A stretch of DNA of 64,000 nucleotides from Nocardia camponoti (GCF_014646135.1 NZ_BMMW01000002.1:992001-1056000), one strand, 5' to 3'. Positions 34,301-36,220 are shown, numbered from the stretch's first letter. A program made the numbers and translations. Notes: generated from the letters alone by a model not told the origin.

Positions 34301-36220
34301 GCCCACATTGCCAATGTCGCCAACGGAACCTACTCCGTCGACGACATCGTTAATCGAACCAATTCCGTTGAGTACGTTGCCAATATCGCCTACCGAGCCG
34401 ACGCCACTGATGATGTCGCCGACCGAACCGACCGAACCGATCTGGGTAATCCCGCCGAGTACGTCACCAACCGACCCAACGTTGGTAACCCCTCCGAGTA
34501 CATCCCCGATCGAATTTCCGTTCAGCGCTTCGCTAATGGATCCGGTGTTGCTGAGAATATCGCCCACGTTGGAGAGATTGCCGACCGAATTGATCAGGTC
34601 GCCACCAACGCCGGTAACCGAACCAACGTCGCCGACAAGCGAATTCACGTCGCCAACGGAGCCAAGCACATTGTTGACCGACCCAATTCCGTTGAGCGCG
34701 TTGACGAAATCGGTAATCGTCAGCTCTTCAATGATGTGGCTCACGTCGCCGAAGTTGTTCAACACCCCGCCGATATCCCCAACCGGGCCGAGGTTGTTCA
34801 GCACGCCACTGACCCCGCCGAGCGAACTGCCGATCACCGAAACCGGCGCGCTGAGGTTGCCGAGGAACCCGTTGCCAATCACGTTCTGCACGTCATTGAA
34901 GGCTTGGGTCATGTCGTTCGCGATCGACGCGGCCTGGTTCAGGAACTCAAGGTTGCCGATGTTGCTGAACGGGCTGAAATCACCAACGTCACCGAGCGAA
35001 TTGGTAATGCTGCCAACGTTGTTGAGCACCGAGTTGTTCAACAACGACCCAACGTCGCCGAAGTTGCCGACATTGCCAAGGATCGACCCAACATTGCCAA
35101 CGTCGCCGAGGCTGCCGATGCCGCTCAACACGCTGCCGAGGTTGGTGATGTCACCAAGGTTGCCGATGCTGCCGATATCGCCGATGTTCTGCCCACCGAC
35201 ATTGAGCCCGTTGAGCACGCTGCCGAGATTGCCGACGTCGCCGCCGACGAGATTGCTCAGCGCGTCCCCACCAATAACGTTGCCGAGAATGTCGCCGCCG
35301 AGGAAATCGCCACCAAGAATGTCGCCGCCGAGAACACCGTTGCCGACACTCCCAAGCACACCATTGGCGACATTGCTCAGCGGATTGTTTCCATTCAGGA
35401 AGTTACTGAACGGGTCGCCATTAATCTGCCCATTATTAGACCCCTGGCCACCATTGTTATTGCCATTGTTCGACCCATTGCCACCGGTGTTGTTATTGCT
35501 CCCACTGTTGCCACCATTACCGCCATTCCCGCCACCGTTATTCGACCCACCACCATTGCCGCCGCTACCACCATTCCCCCCGTTGCCGCCGCCGCCATTG
35601 CCACCACCGCCGCTGTTCCCGCCGGTTCCACCTCCGCCGACCCCGATGCCCGTGCCGCCAGTCCCAACACCGGACCCACCAGCGCCGCCAGTCCCGCCCG
35701 AACCACCACGCCCGCCAGCACCACCACCCGTCCCAGCCCCACCGGAACCACCAGACCCACCTGAACCTCCCGGCCCGTTAAACCGAGACGGCCCATAGTA
35801 ATTCGTTACGGGCCCAAAATAATTCGTGCCACCGTAACCAGCTCCACCAAATCCCGACCCACCATTTCCCGCGCGCCCAAAACCCGCACCCTGACCAAAT
35901 CCGGACCCACCACCATTCCCAGCCCCACGCCCGTACCCAAATCCAGCACCTTGCCCAAAACCAGCACCCTGCCCATACCCCGAACCAGCACCAAAACCAC
36001 GACCCGCACCAACAATCCCGCGCACCCCAGCGCCACCACAGTCAATTCCCGCACCACGCGCCACCATCGGCGTGCACGCCGCAACATATTGCGGCGTCGC
36101 ACAAAGTTTCACTTGGTCGATGACCTTGTCCGGCGCCTCACAGTAGGCCGCCGCGGCCTTCGGGTCACGCAGCAGGTCAAGAATGAACTGCACGATCGCG
36201 TTCTCCATTGGTGTGGTCAT
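4370..36220 (-). CDS. iniB: Giant IniB-like repeat protein (10,616 residues)
   Basis: One uninterrupted frame of 10,617 codons, with a good ribosome site (AAGGGAG at 36231-36237) before the ATG; a second ATG is codon 5. Residues 1 to about 55 (IVQFILDLLRDPKAAAAY...) match the style of the IniB N-terminal domain. Then come a Gly/Asn-rich linker (to about 260), roughly 8,200 residues of GDV/GDL-type 7-residue units, a Trp-bearing block (GDWSNMI), 12 copies of GIGAAIDES, about 15 LPDVGG/LPDL units, two AWAV-type modules separated by IVPDLTGG units, and GLAGALTG-type units to the C-terminus. I saw no Lys or Arg between about residue 175 and the AKMDL motifs near 9870, so the protein is extremely acidic. 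There is no obvious signal peptide or membrane helix. Mycobacterial IniB has about 480 residues. The role is probably cell-envelope; the mechanism is unknown. First gene of the operon with iniA. Confidence 0.9.
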   Translation of the reverse strand: MTTPMENAIVQFILDLLRDPKAAAAYCEAPDKVIDQVKLCATPQYVAACTPMVARGAGIDCGGAGVRGIVGAGRGFGAGSGYGQGAGFGQGAGFGYGRGAGNGGGSGFGQGAGFGRAGNGGSGFGGAGYGGTNYFGPVTNYYGPSRFNGPGGSGGSGGSGGAGTGGGAGGRGGSGGTGGAGGSGVGTGGTGIGVGGGGTGGNSGGGGNGGGGNGGNGGSGGNGGGSNNGGGNGGNGGNSGSNNNTGGNGSNNGNNNGGQGSNNGQINGDPFSNFLNGNNPLSNVANGVLGSVGNGVLGGDILGGDFLGGDILGNVIGGDALSNLVGGDVGNLGSVLNGLNVGGQNIGDIGSIGNLGDITNLGSVLSGIGSLGDVGNVGSILGNVGNFGDVGSLLNNSVLNNVGSITNSLGDVGDFSPFSNIGNLEFLNQAASIANDMTQAFNDVQNVIGNGFLGNLSAPVSVIGSSLGGVSGVLNNLGPVGDIGGVLNNFGDVSHIIEELTITDFVNALNGIGSVNNVLGSVGDVNSLVGDVGSVTGVGGDLINSVGNLSNVGDILSNTGSISEALNGNSIGDVLGGVTNVGSVGDVLGGITQIGSVGSVGDIISGVGSVGDIGNVLNGIGSINDVVDGVGSVGDIGNVGNVVGDAVSIDPVTSFLGNVGPISGLTNVGNIGNVAGDLVDGGIGSIGSVGDVLGGVTNVGSIGNVVGDISNVVGSVGDVGSVVGDVTDVGSVGDVIGSVGDVSNVVGDVGSVGDVIGTVGDVTDVGSVGDVLGGVTNVGSVGDVVGTVGDVTNVGSVGDVVGGVSNVAGDVTNVGSVSDVLSNVTGVGNVIGSVGDVTDIGSVGDVSNVVSDIGSVGDVLGDVTNVGSVTGVVGDVSNVAGDVINVGSVGDVVGGVSGVAGDVTNVGSVGDVLSNVTGGSVGDVVGDVGSVSEVLNNIGTVGDVTNVVGDVTDVGSVSEVLNNAGSITNAGNIIGDVTDIGSISDVGNVAGDVLSNVGSVGDVTNVAGDVLSSVGSIGDVTNVAGDVIGDVGSVGDVTNVAGDVLSNSGSIGDVGGDVLNNAGSISNVGDVLSNVSSVGDITNVTGDITNGVGSIGDVSNVAGDVLSNVGSIGDVTNVGDVLSNVGSVGDVTDVGGVLNEVGSISDVGNVAGGVVNNVGSVGDVLNDVSSVGDVTNIGGDVLSNVGSTGDIAGDVINNVGSVGDVTNVVGDVTNAGQVVGDVGSIGDIASVGGGVVGDVTNVAGDVGSIGDLTNVGNLTDVTNTVGNVIGDGASVGNVGDVVGDVIDNSGSLGSVGDVTNLVGGIGNVTGTFGDVASNIGSVTNTAGDVVGGVGNVSDVSGVAGDVTNVVGGVTGVAGDVTNIGDVSNVVGDVTNLGDVTNIGDVSNVIGNVGDVGGVTGVAGDVTNVVGDVLNNAGSISDVSNVVGDVSGVAGDVSGVAGDVSNIVDVTNFGDITNVAGDVLNNAGSISDVSNVVGDVASVGDVSNVVGDVLNNAGSISDVTGIAGDVSDLSDVTNVVGNVGDVTGVAGDVLSNVGSISDVSGVVGDVASVGGVSNVVGDVSGVAGDVSNVVGDVSGVVGDVGNIGDVTNLVGNVGDVSNVAGDVLNNAGAISDVTGVAGDAFSNIGSISDVSSVVGDVSGVAGDVTNVGDVTGVAGDVIGNVGSVGDVSDVSGVAGDVTNVVGGVGNLSDVVSNFGNVGDVTGVAGDVTNLVTGVGDVSDVVSNIGSINDLTSTVGDVGNVTGVAGDLTNTLGNVSDVSGVAGDVTNIVGGVGDISDIGNVTDVVDGVGDVTGVAGDVTNVVGGVGNLSDVVSNIGNVGDVSDVVSNIGSINDLTSTVGDVGSVTGVAGDLTNTLGDVSGIGDVTDVVSNVGSVGGDVTGVAGDVIGSVGDIGSNIGNVSDVAGGAISNVGSIGDVTNTVGDVTGIAGGVNDVTGVAGDVIGGVVNTGDITNLVGGVGNVSDVVGDVTNVGSISDLTSTVGDVSGIGDLTQTVGDISNVGGDVTGVAGDLTGIAGGVGNLTNTVGDVSDVVGGVGDVTGVAGDLTQTVGSVGDISNVVGDVGNLTSTVGDVGNVTNTAGDVVGGVSDVTGVAGDLTGVAGGVGNVTSTVGDVVGGVSDIGDVSNVVGDVSGVAGDLTNSVGNVGDVVGGVTGVAGDLTGVAGGVGNVTNTVGDVVGGISNVTGVAGDLTQTVGSVGDVAGVAGDLTQTVGDVSDVIDAGNLTNTVGDVSGVAGDVTNSVGDVLSGAGAISDVTNTVGDIGSISDLTSTIGDVSDIGNIGDLTQTVGSLGDVTGIAGDVGNLTNTVGDVTGVAGDLTQTVGSLGDISNVVGDVTGIAGGAGNVTNTVGDVVGGIGDISGIAGDVSGVAGDLTNTVGDVSNIGNLTNTVAGVAGDLTQSVGDVGNVTGVAGDALSNIGNVTQSVGDVSNVVGDVSEIGSISDVVGDVTNVGSLGDVTGVAGDVTDVVGGVGNLTQSVGDVTNTVGNLTGDPISNIGNLTGVVGDVTNVGSLGDVTNVVGDIGSLGDVTNTVGNLTGDPVSNIGNLTQSVGDVTGVAGDVVGGVGDIGSVGDVTQTVGNLTQSVGDVSGVAGDVTDVVGGVGNLTQSIGDITDIGSVGDVTGVAGDVTDVVSGVGDVTQSVGDIANVGSVGDVTNTVGNLTQSVGDVTGLGDLTNVGSVGDVLAGGVGSIGDVTGVAGDVTNTVGNLTQSVGDVTDVVGGVGNLTQSIGDITDVGSVGDVTNTVGNLTQSVGDLTNVGSVGDVTQTVGDVGDVLSGNGAVGDVTGVAGDLTNTAGNLTDLVDVGSVGDVTGVAGDVTDVVSGVGDVTQSVGDVAGIAGDVTQSVGDMSNIGSVGDVLAGGIGSISDVTGVAGDLSGVGDVTNVVGDVTGVAGDLSGVGGDVIGDVSGVAGDIGSISDVSNVIGDITDVGSIGDVTGIAGDLTDIGSVGDVLAGGIGSVGDVTQSVGDVSGVAGDLTGVGGDVISGISDVTGVGGDVISGVGDVSNVVGDVTDIGSIGDVTGVGGDLTQSVGDVVSGVGDVTNVVGDVTGIGDVTGIAGDVSDVVSGVGDVTNVVGDVTGVAGDLSGVGGDVIGGISDVTGIAGDVSDVVGGVGNVGDVSSVVGDLTNVGSVGDVSDVVSGIGDVTGIAGDVTDIGSISDVTGVAGDLTNSIGDIGSVGDVLSNVGSVGDLSNTVGDVTDIGSISDITGVAGDLTNSVGSVGDVTGVAGDLTNSVSDVVGGVGNSIGDVSGIAGDVTGIAGSVGEVTGVAGDLTQNVSGVAGDLTQSVGDVSGIAGDVTGVAGDLTQTVGSIGDITGDPSIGNVTGVAGDLTQSVGDVTNSVGNVTDVVGDVTGIAGSVGEVTGVAGDLTQSIGDVSGITGGVTGVAGDLTQNVSGVAGDLTQSVGDVSGIAGDVTGVAGDLTQSVGDVTNSVGNVTDVVGDVTGIAGSVGEITGVAGDLTQNVTGVAGDLTQSVGDVSGVAGDLTQTIGSVGDITGDPSIGNVTGVAGDLTNSVSDIGGDLTGVAGDVSGIGDVAGVAGDLTQSLSDVGNVTGIAGDLTQTVGSIGDITGDPSIGNVTGVAGDLTQSVGDVSGVAGDLTQSVGDVTNSVGNVSDFVGGVTGVAGDLTNTIGDVTGIAGSVGEVTGVAGDLTNSISDVSGVAGDLTNTVGDVTGIAGSVGEVTGVAGDLTQSVGDVTGVAGDLGSIGDVTGIAGDLTQSVGDVTNSVGDVTGVAGGISDVVGDVTGVAGSVGEVTGVAGDLTQSVGDVTNSVGNVTDFVGGVTGVAGDLTNTIGDVTGIAGGVSEVVGDVSGVAGDLTNTVGNVGDVTGVAGDLVGSVGDVTGIAGDVSDVVGGIGNVSDVTGIAGDLTDVGSISEITGVAGDLTNSVGSIGDVTGVAGDLTQSVGDIGGDVTGVAGDLTQSVGNVTDFVGGVTGVAGDLTNTIGDVTGIAGDVSDVVGGVGTVGDVTGIAGDLTGVAGDLTNSVGSIGDVTGVAGDLTQSVGDIGGDVTGIAGGITGVTGDLTQTVGSIGDITGDPAIGNVTQSVGDVTGVAGDLTNSISGVAGDLTNTVGSVGDIAGVAGDLTNSISDVTGVAGDLGSIGDVTGVAGDLTNTVGDLTGVAGSVGEVTNSLGDVTGIAGDLGSISDVTGVAGDLTNTVGNVSDVTGVAGDLTNGIGSIGDLTNTVGNLGDVTGVAGDVIGSVGDVSGVAGDLVGSVGDVSGVAGDLTNTVGSVGDVTQSIGDVSGVAGDLIGSVGDVSGVAGDLTNSVGNVSDVVGSVGDVTGVAGDLSGVAGDLTNTVGSVGDIAGVAGDLTNSVGDISDIGGDLTGVAGDLTNTVGSVGDVTQSIGDVSGVAGDLIGSVGDVSGVAGDVSGVAGDLTNSISDVSGVAGDLTNTIGSISDVTGVAGDLTQTVGNLGDVTGTAGDLTNSVGNVSDVVGDVTGVTGDLTNTVGSVGDVTGVAGDLIGSVGDVTGVAGDLTGVAGDLTQTIGSISDVTGVAGDLTNTVGNVSDVVGSVGDVTGVAGDLTGVAGDLTNTVGSVGDISDIGGDLTGVAGDLTNTVGSISDVTGVAGDLTNTVGNVSDVVGSVGDISGVAGDLTQTVGNLGDVTGVAGDLTNSVGNVSEVVGDVTGVTGDLTQTVGSISDVTGIAGDLTGVAGDLTNTVGSVGDVTGVAGDLIGSVGDVSGVAGDLTGVAGDLTNTVGSVGDIAGVAGDLTQSVGDISDIGGDLTGVAGDLTGVAGDLTNTVGSVGDVTGIAGDLTGVAGDLTQTVGSISDVTGVAGDLTQTVGSISDVTGIAGDVSGVAGDLVGSVGDISGVAGDLTNNVGNVSEVVGDLSGTIGSISDVTGVAGDLTNTVGSISDVTGIAGDVTGVAGDLTSAVGSVGDVTQSVGDLTGVAGDLTNSVGNVSDVVGDVSGVAGDLTNTVGSVGDITNSLGDLTNTVGSVGDVTGVAGDLVGSVGDVSGVAGDLTQTVGSISDVTGVAGDLTGVAGDLTNTVGSIGDITDVGGDLTGVAGDLTNSVGDVSGVAGDLTGVAGDLTGTVGSISDVTGVAGDLTNNIGNISDVVGDVSGAVGSVGDVTGIAGDVIGSVGDVSGVAGDLTQTVGSISDVTGVAGDLTQTVGNLGDVTGVAGDLTNEVGNVAYSVGDFTNTIGDLTSNVGTVGDVLNDATGVGGDLTNAVSGIGDVTGIAGDLTNELGNIGDVTGVAGDLTQTVGDISGIAGDLTNTVGSVGDVTGVAGDLASNVTGVAGDLTNTVGSVGDITGVAGDLTQSVGDVTGVAGDLTQTVGSVGDLTNSLGDVTGVAGDLTQTVGSISDVTGVAGDLTNSVGNVGDVLSNVTGVAGDLTGVAGDVSGVAGDLTQSVGDVTGVAGDLTNTVGSVGDVLSNVTGVAGDVTGVAGDLTQTVGSVGDITNSLGDLTNTVGSISDVTGVAGDLTGVAGDVSGVAGDLTNSVGDVTGVAGDLTNTVGGVGDVLSDVTGVAGDVSGVAGDVTNSVGDLTGVAGDVTGVAGDLTNTVGSVGDVLSNVTGVAGDVSGVAGDLTNSVGDVTGVAGDLTNTVGSVGDVLSDVTGVAGDVSGVAGDLTGVAGDVTGVAGDLTQTVGSVGDLTGIAGDVSGVAGDLTNSIGDVSGVAGDLTGVAGDVTGVAGGLTGVAGDLTNNVGNVGDVVGDPTIGDLTGVAGDLTQTVGSISDVTGVAGDLTGVAGDLTNNVGNVGDVLSDVTGVAGDLTNSVGDVSGVAGDVTGVAGDLTNSVGNVGDVVGDVTGVAGDLTNSVGNAGDVLSDVTGVAGDLTNSVGDVTGVAGDLTQTVGSVGDLTGVAGDLTNSVGDVTGVAGDLTGTVGSVGDVLSNVTGVAGDVTGVAGDLSGVAGDLTNSVGDFTGIAGDVTGVAGDLTNSVGNVSDVVGDVTGVAGDLTGVAGDVSGVAGDVSGVAGDLTNSVGNVGDVLSNVTGVAGDLTGVAGDVSGVAGDLTQSVGDVTGVAGDLTNTVGSVSDVVDNAGDIGSVAGDVLSGNAFEAFTGELGDVVANIGNVSGVADDVTGVAGGITQEIGSISDVTGIGDVVDTGDISNVTGDLTGVGGALTGIGAIGALTGIAGGLIEVGDVSDIANLGDISALAGELFSGNAFGDITGIAGDLTGIGTVVGDLTGIAGDLATGDIGSISDVIDGDVLGDITNIGTVGDVLGDVTGVAGDLGSIGDVTGGDVLGSVGDVTGIGDLTDVGNVTGDLIDGDVVGDVTGVAGDVVGSVGDVTGVGDVIDGGILGTVGDVTGVAGDLGSIGDVTGDLIDGGAIGTVGDVTGVAGDLGSVSDITGIAGDVVGGDLVGDLTNTVGDLGSIGDLTDIGNVTGDLIDTGDLSNVGNLTGIAGDIGGDLTNTVGDVTGVAGDLGSIGDVTGIGDVIDTGDLTDVGNLTGIAGDVVGGDLTNAVGDLTGVAGDVGSIGDLTDVGNLSGVVGDVTGIGDVIDTGDLTDVGNLTGIAGDVVGGDLGSIGDLTDVGNLTNTAGDLVGGDVTGIGDVIDTGDLTDVGNLSGVVGDVTGIGDVIDTGDLTDVGNLTGIAGDLTGVAGDLGSVGDLTGIGSIGDITDVGNLTNTAGDLVGGDVTGIGDLVDTGDLTDVGNLIGGDAIGSIGDVLSDGIDTGDLTGIAGDLTGIGSIGDVLGDVDLTGIAGDLVGGDLGSVGDILSGFTVGDITGDLIDGIGSIGDVTGVAGDLLGGNTIGDVTGDLVDGGVAGIVGDVTDVGNLTDIGSIGDVTGDLIDGGVAGIVGDVTGVGSVGDVTGDLVDGGIAGVVGDVTGDLVDGGVAGIVGDVTDVGNLTDIGSIGDVTGDLVDGGVAGIVGDVTGIGSVGDVTGDLVDGGIAGIVGDVGNLTDIGSIGDVTGDLVDGGIAGVVGDVTGDLIDGGVAGIVGDVTDVGNLTGIGSIGDVAGVAGDLLGGNTIGDVTGDLVDGGVAGVVGDVTGDLVDGGVAGIVGDVTDVGSIGDLTGIGSIGDVTGDLVDGGVAGIVGDVTDVGSIGDVTGVAGDLLGGNTIGDVTGDLVDGTVGDVTNVGSIGDVTGDLIDGGVAGIVGDVTDVGSVGDLTGVAGDAVGDLTGIGSIGDVTGDLVDGGIAGIAGDLTGIAGDAVGDVTGIGSVGDVTGVAGGVVGDLTDVGSVGDLTGVAGDVVGDLTNVGSVGDVTGDLVDGGIGNVTGIAGDPTAAVGDILSGNTVDDINALTGEVGDVLAGDVLGGNTIGDIIGGDLGSVGDITDVGNLTGVAGDVVGDVTGVAGDLTGVGDLTDVGNLTGIAGDVTDVVDLAGVAGDLSGVVGDVSGIGDLTGVAGDVTDLVDLTGVAGDVVGDVTGVAGDLTGVGDLTDVGNVTGVAGDLVGDVTGVDVGDLTDVGNLTGVAGDLTGVAGDLTGVGDLTDVGNVTGVAGDLVGGDLTGVAGDVVGDVTGIDVGDLTDVGNLTGIAGDVVGGDITGDLIDGDVSGIAGDLTGVGGDVVAGITDIGTVGDLTGIAGDALSGNVIGDVAGIAGDVTGINTGDLTNVGNVTGDLIDGTVGDVTGDLVDGGVVGDLTDVGNLTGIAGDLTNVGNVTGDLIDGTVGDVTGITGIGAIGDITDVGNVSGVVGDVLSGDPTATVGDLVGGDVTGDLIDGGIAGIAGDVTGDLIDGTVGDVTGDLIDGTVGDVTGDLTNVGNVTGDLIDGSVGDVTGIAGDLVGGDVLSGITGDLVDSAGDITGVGDLIDGDITGVAGGIVNGDTLNDLTGIGAIGDVTGDLVDGGTVGDVTGIAGDVTSGDITGVAGDLTGGLVNGDVTGDLIDGTVGDVTGDLIDGGIVAGLVNGDITGIAGDLTGGLVNGDVTGDLVDGTVGDVAGVAGDLTGVGAISDVIDGGVTGDLIDGTVGDVTGDLVDGGIVGDLTDVGNLTGIAGDLTGGLVNGDITDVGDLTGIGTVGDVTGDLVDGGVVAGLVNGDVTDVGNLTGIAGGVVNGDILSDATGVAGDVSGVDLTGIAGDVTGGDLTGIAGGLVNGDTGDTLNDVAGDLTGVGGIGDVTGIAGDALTGDISGIAGDVTGIAGDLTGGDLTDVGNLTGIAGGVANGEFLNDLTGVAGDVDPAASIGDVTGIAGGVVNGDTLNDLTGDITGTGDLTDVGNLTGIAGGVANGEFLNDLTGVGDVTDVGNLTGVAGDLTGIGAIGDVTGDLADLGDLTGVGAVGDVLSGDFTDVGNLTGIAGDPTATVGDLTGVAGDLTGVGDVTGDLVDVTDVLSGDFTDVGNLTGIAGGVVNGDILSDATGVAGDVTGIDFTGIAGDLTGIGAVGDVLSGDLTDVGNLTGVAGDLTGVGDPTATIGDVTGDLADVGDLTGVGAVGDVLSGDPTAAVGDLTGVAGDLTGVGAVGDVLSGDLTDVGNLTGIAGDPAATIGDVTGDLADVGDLTGVGAIGDVFSGDPTATVGDLTGVAGDLTGVAGDLTGVGAIGDVLSGDPTATVGNLTGIAGDPTATVGDILSGDPTATLGDLTALNDVTGIAGDLTNTVGDMTSSINDNDIVGDILSGNGGGGGGAGDPGALIGDITGIGSDFSDITGVFGDWSNMIGDVGELSGVFTGFGGDVLSGVSGVSGDWSAMIANVTGGVGDVTGFGSGALADLVDVSGDWSNMISGVTTNVSGIAGDFTGIAGDTTAAFTGIGGDLVASFAGVTGDVATSLTAIGGSVGDVTGVFADLDPTAVFGDVTGTFGDITGFGGDATGFVADLTGIGGDFIGSVGDVVDFGDFTGTIGDVGGDVTGIAGGVTGVAGDLTGIAGDFTGGITGDVTGIVGAVGDVTGVVGDLDLSGIGDVTDMGDINLGSGNNIFGAGLTDINGIGDNFGGIADNWNDVNIQGIGGQVEDSLNEFGGLANGVASAWQDVQIQGIGGQVDESLNDFTGVAGDFIGPDAVDINDITANGIGAAIDESPILNGVVGDVTNTGDIAGVLGGGDVTGVAGGIFSGDFEDITTNGIGAAIDESQVLNDVFDGGILGAADIGNGAAVTGIAGGLLDGATFEDITANGIGAAIDESPILNDAVDGGVTGVAGGLAGAGDIFDSNTFEDITTSGIGAAIDESPILNDAVDGGITGIADAVDGGVASGLLGGAVFEDITTNGIGAAIDESSVLNDVVDGGVAGVAGGLANGNTLNDITGIGGNVDDLGGVVNGDFLNDTVDGGVASGLLGGAVFEDITTNGIGAAIDESQVLNDVVDGGILDDVVDGGVASGLLGGAAFEDITANGIGAAIDESPILNDAVDGGILSDVVDGGILDGTTFNDITTNGIGAAIDESQILNDAVDGGILSDVVDGDVLSDAVDGGVASGLLGGAAFEDITTNGIGAAIDESPILNDVVDGGILDGNTVNDITGIGGNVDDLGGVVNGGILDGTTLNDITANGIGAAIDESPILNDVVDGGILDGTTFEDITTSGIGAAIDESQVLNDVVDGGILDGTTLNDITANGIGAAIDESPILNDVVDGGLLDGTQVLNDVVDGGILDDNTLNDITGIGGNVDDLGGILNGGLINDSTFDDINVLGVQVQDSLNGVNIEDVADWTQGIGDIFGPGLPVVDPSGSLGDLLAGGLPGVGALPDLGGGLPDVGGVLPDLGGGLPDVGGVLPDLGGGLPDVGGALPDLGGGLPDVGGVLPDLDGGLPDVGGVLPDLDGGLPDVGGVLPDLDGGLPDVGGVLPDLDGGLPDVGGALPDLGGGLPDVGGALPDLGGGLPDVGGVLPDLDGGLPDVGGAFPDLGGGLPDVGGVLPDLDGGLPDVGGVLPDLGGLPDVGGALPDLGGGLPDVGGALPDLTGSPLGAVGDTLGDAVDSTWAIQDPTWDTIGAGLDSATDAVTSPLEGTPLDPAGDLIGDVVDAGWAVETAKMDLMGTGVEAVSDVLHGDPLMPTPVDFSDITDPITGLTPDLPDATGIVPDLTGGIPDATGIVPDLTGGLPDATGIVPDLTGGLPDATDIVPDLTGGIPDATGIVPDLTGDLPDATGIVPDLTGGLPDATGIVPDLTGGLPDATGIVPDLTGGIPDATGIVPDLSDGPLGPIGDAAGDTLDAAWAVEGPTWDTIGDTIDTAQAAVTSPFDDTPLEPAADLANAAADAAWAVEMAKMDLIGEGVNAASDVLHGDSDGLFTSLDPSTVESILPDDEQNPLTSAAAAGQAALAGAGAGALLGALDEATANSLGLGALPDTELLGGLTPTGLETGFGALTSAIDPATLGGLTEGLDPNTAAGALTGALDPTSPDGLAGAISGVTGGLDPATADGLAGALTGVTGLNPADPEGLASALTGVLDPTSADGLAGAISGVTGGLNPADADGLATALTGGLDPANPSGLATALTGGFDPADGLASTLSGATGGLTTPDGVTNPLTGGLTPADGLAGTLSGATAPDGLASTLTGGLTSPDGLASTLTGASPAGAIPGTLAGVTTGLTNTDLPTATGALTGPDGLATTLGGATQGIAPGEPYPGTGLTDQLGSGLETGLGTVTGATSGLPSADVTGTGEPFNTVTGVGTTAGDTLGGVTSGFDTPSAPTAPLYDTTEAASGGIADTTSAATGGVVDTTGAATGAVTDTTSVATGGVTDTAGGLTGSLSTVDPSGAFGPGLDTGTTDTGLLGSSSSSTPEPDSDGGGLTGGLL
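4900..5660 (-). repeat. C-terminal GLAGALTG-type repeats of IniB
   Basis: Translated on the minus strand, this stretch gives about ten units of the form LDPATADGLAGALTG (Asp-Pro, Ala, Gly-Leu-Ala, Leu-Thr-Gly), with varied spacing. It follows a more ordinary segment at about 5700-5830 (AAAAGQAALAGAGAGALLGALDE). Unlike the main repeat domain it is rich in Ala, Leu and Pro. Ser/Thr-rich sequence follows to the C-terminus. Confidence 0.75.
5895..6140 (-). repeat. AWAV module, second copy, in IniB
   Basis: About 80 residues with AAWAVEGPTWDTIGDTID, a Pro-containing linker, AAWAVEMAKMDLIG and SDVLHGD. It closely matches the module at 6590-6860 and looks like an amphipathic helical domain. With that copy it holds the only Lys residues I saw in the C-terminal region. 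Confidence 0.8.
6150..6535 (-). repeat. IVPDLTGG/LPDAT 14-residue repeats in IniB
   Basis: About nine units with a 42-bp period encoding GIVPDLTGGLPDAT with small changes (one DIVPDL, one TGDLP). They separate the two AWAV modules. The DNA copies are nearly identical, so this block is younger or more homogenised than the main repeat domain. Confidence 0.85.
6590..6860 (-). repeat. AWAV module, first copy, in IniB
   Basis: Encodes STWAIQDPTWDTIGAGLD, a Pro-rich bridge, AGWAVETAKMDLMG and SDVLHGD. It is a duplicate of the 5895-6140 module, with the same order of motifs, implying duplication of a defined domain inside the protein. Confidence 0.8.
6867..7510 (-). repeat. LPDVGG/LPDLGG 14-residue repeats in IniB
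   Basis: About fifteen 42-bp units encoding GLPDVGGVLPDLGG, with V/A, L/F and G/D alternatives. One unit lacks a Gly, which shifts the protein period by one residue. DNA similarity between units is high. Confidence 0.88.
7690..9520 (-). repeat. Twelve GIGAAIDES repeats in IniB
   Basis: Twelve units read DIT(T/A)(N/S)GIGAAIDES followed by (P/Q/S)(I/V)LND(V/A)VDGG and variable linkers such as GILDGTTLND or GVASGLLGG. Units are 80-240 bp apart, so the core is conserved while the linkers vary. The Ile/Leu/Glu content suggests a folded unit rather than a flexible repeat. Confidence 0.88.
10340..10620 (-). repeat. GDWSNMI repeats in IniB
   Basis: Three copies of GDWS(N/A)MI spaced 31 residues (93 bp) apart, within FGDWSNMIGDV, SGDWSAMIANV and SGDWSNMISGV. 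Trp appears only near here and in later C-terminal modules. A run of Gly (GGGGGG, about 10640-10670) separates this block from the long GDV/GDL domain. Confidence 0.8.
10700..35440 (-). repeat. GDV/GDL heptad-like repeat domain of IniB (about 8,200 residues)
   Basis: Nearly 25 kb of tandem short units. The commonest are GDVTGVA, GDLTNTV, GDLTQSV, GDVSGVA and GNVSDVV, each 7 residues, with 3-residue inserts such as GSV or GSI giving 10-residue spacings. Hydrophobic residues fall at positions 3 and 6-7, Asp at position 2, Gly at position 1. Toward the N-terminal end the units are irregular (GSVGDVLSN, GSISDV, NVGNIG); the middle is dominated by GVAGDLT; toward the C-terminal end DLIDG/DLVDGG, GIAGDV and GDPTATVGD units appear. 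Third codon positions vary widely between identical peptides, so the repeats are kept at protein rather than DNA level. Confidence 0.92.
35441..36055 (-). repeat. Gly/Asn-rich linker of IniB
   Basis: Residues about 56-260: first GAGFGQGAGFGYGRG-type repeats with Tyr and Arg, then runs of GGSGGTGG and GGNGGSNN. Low-complexity and probably flexible; it joins the N-terminal domain to the repeat domain. The last Arg residues before the long Lys/Arg-free domain are in this part. Confidence 0.85.
36041..36220 (-). other. IniB-type N-terminal domain
   Basis: The first 55-60 residues form a non-repetitive alpha-helical domain: MENAIVQFILDLLRDP, then AAAAYCEAPDKVID and CATPQYVAACTP. The LLRDP/APDK pattern is that of the IniB N-terminal domain found at the start of mycobacterial IniB and similar actinobacterial proteins. 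It holds three Cys residues. No YxxxD/E ESX signal or Sec signal is apparent. Confidence 0.75.
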
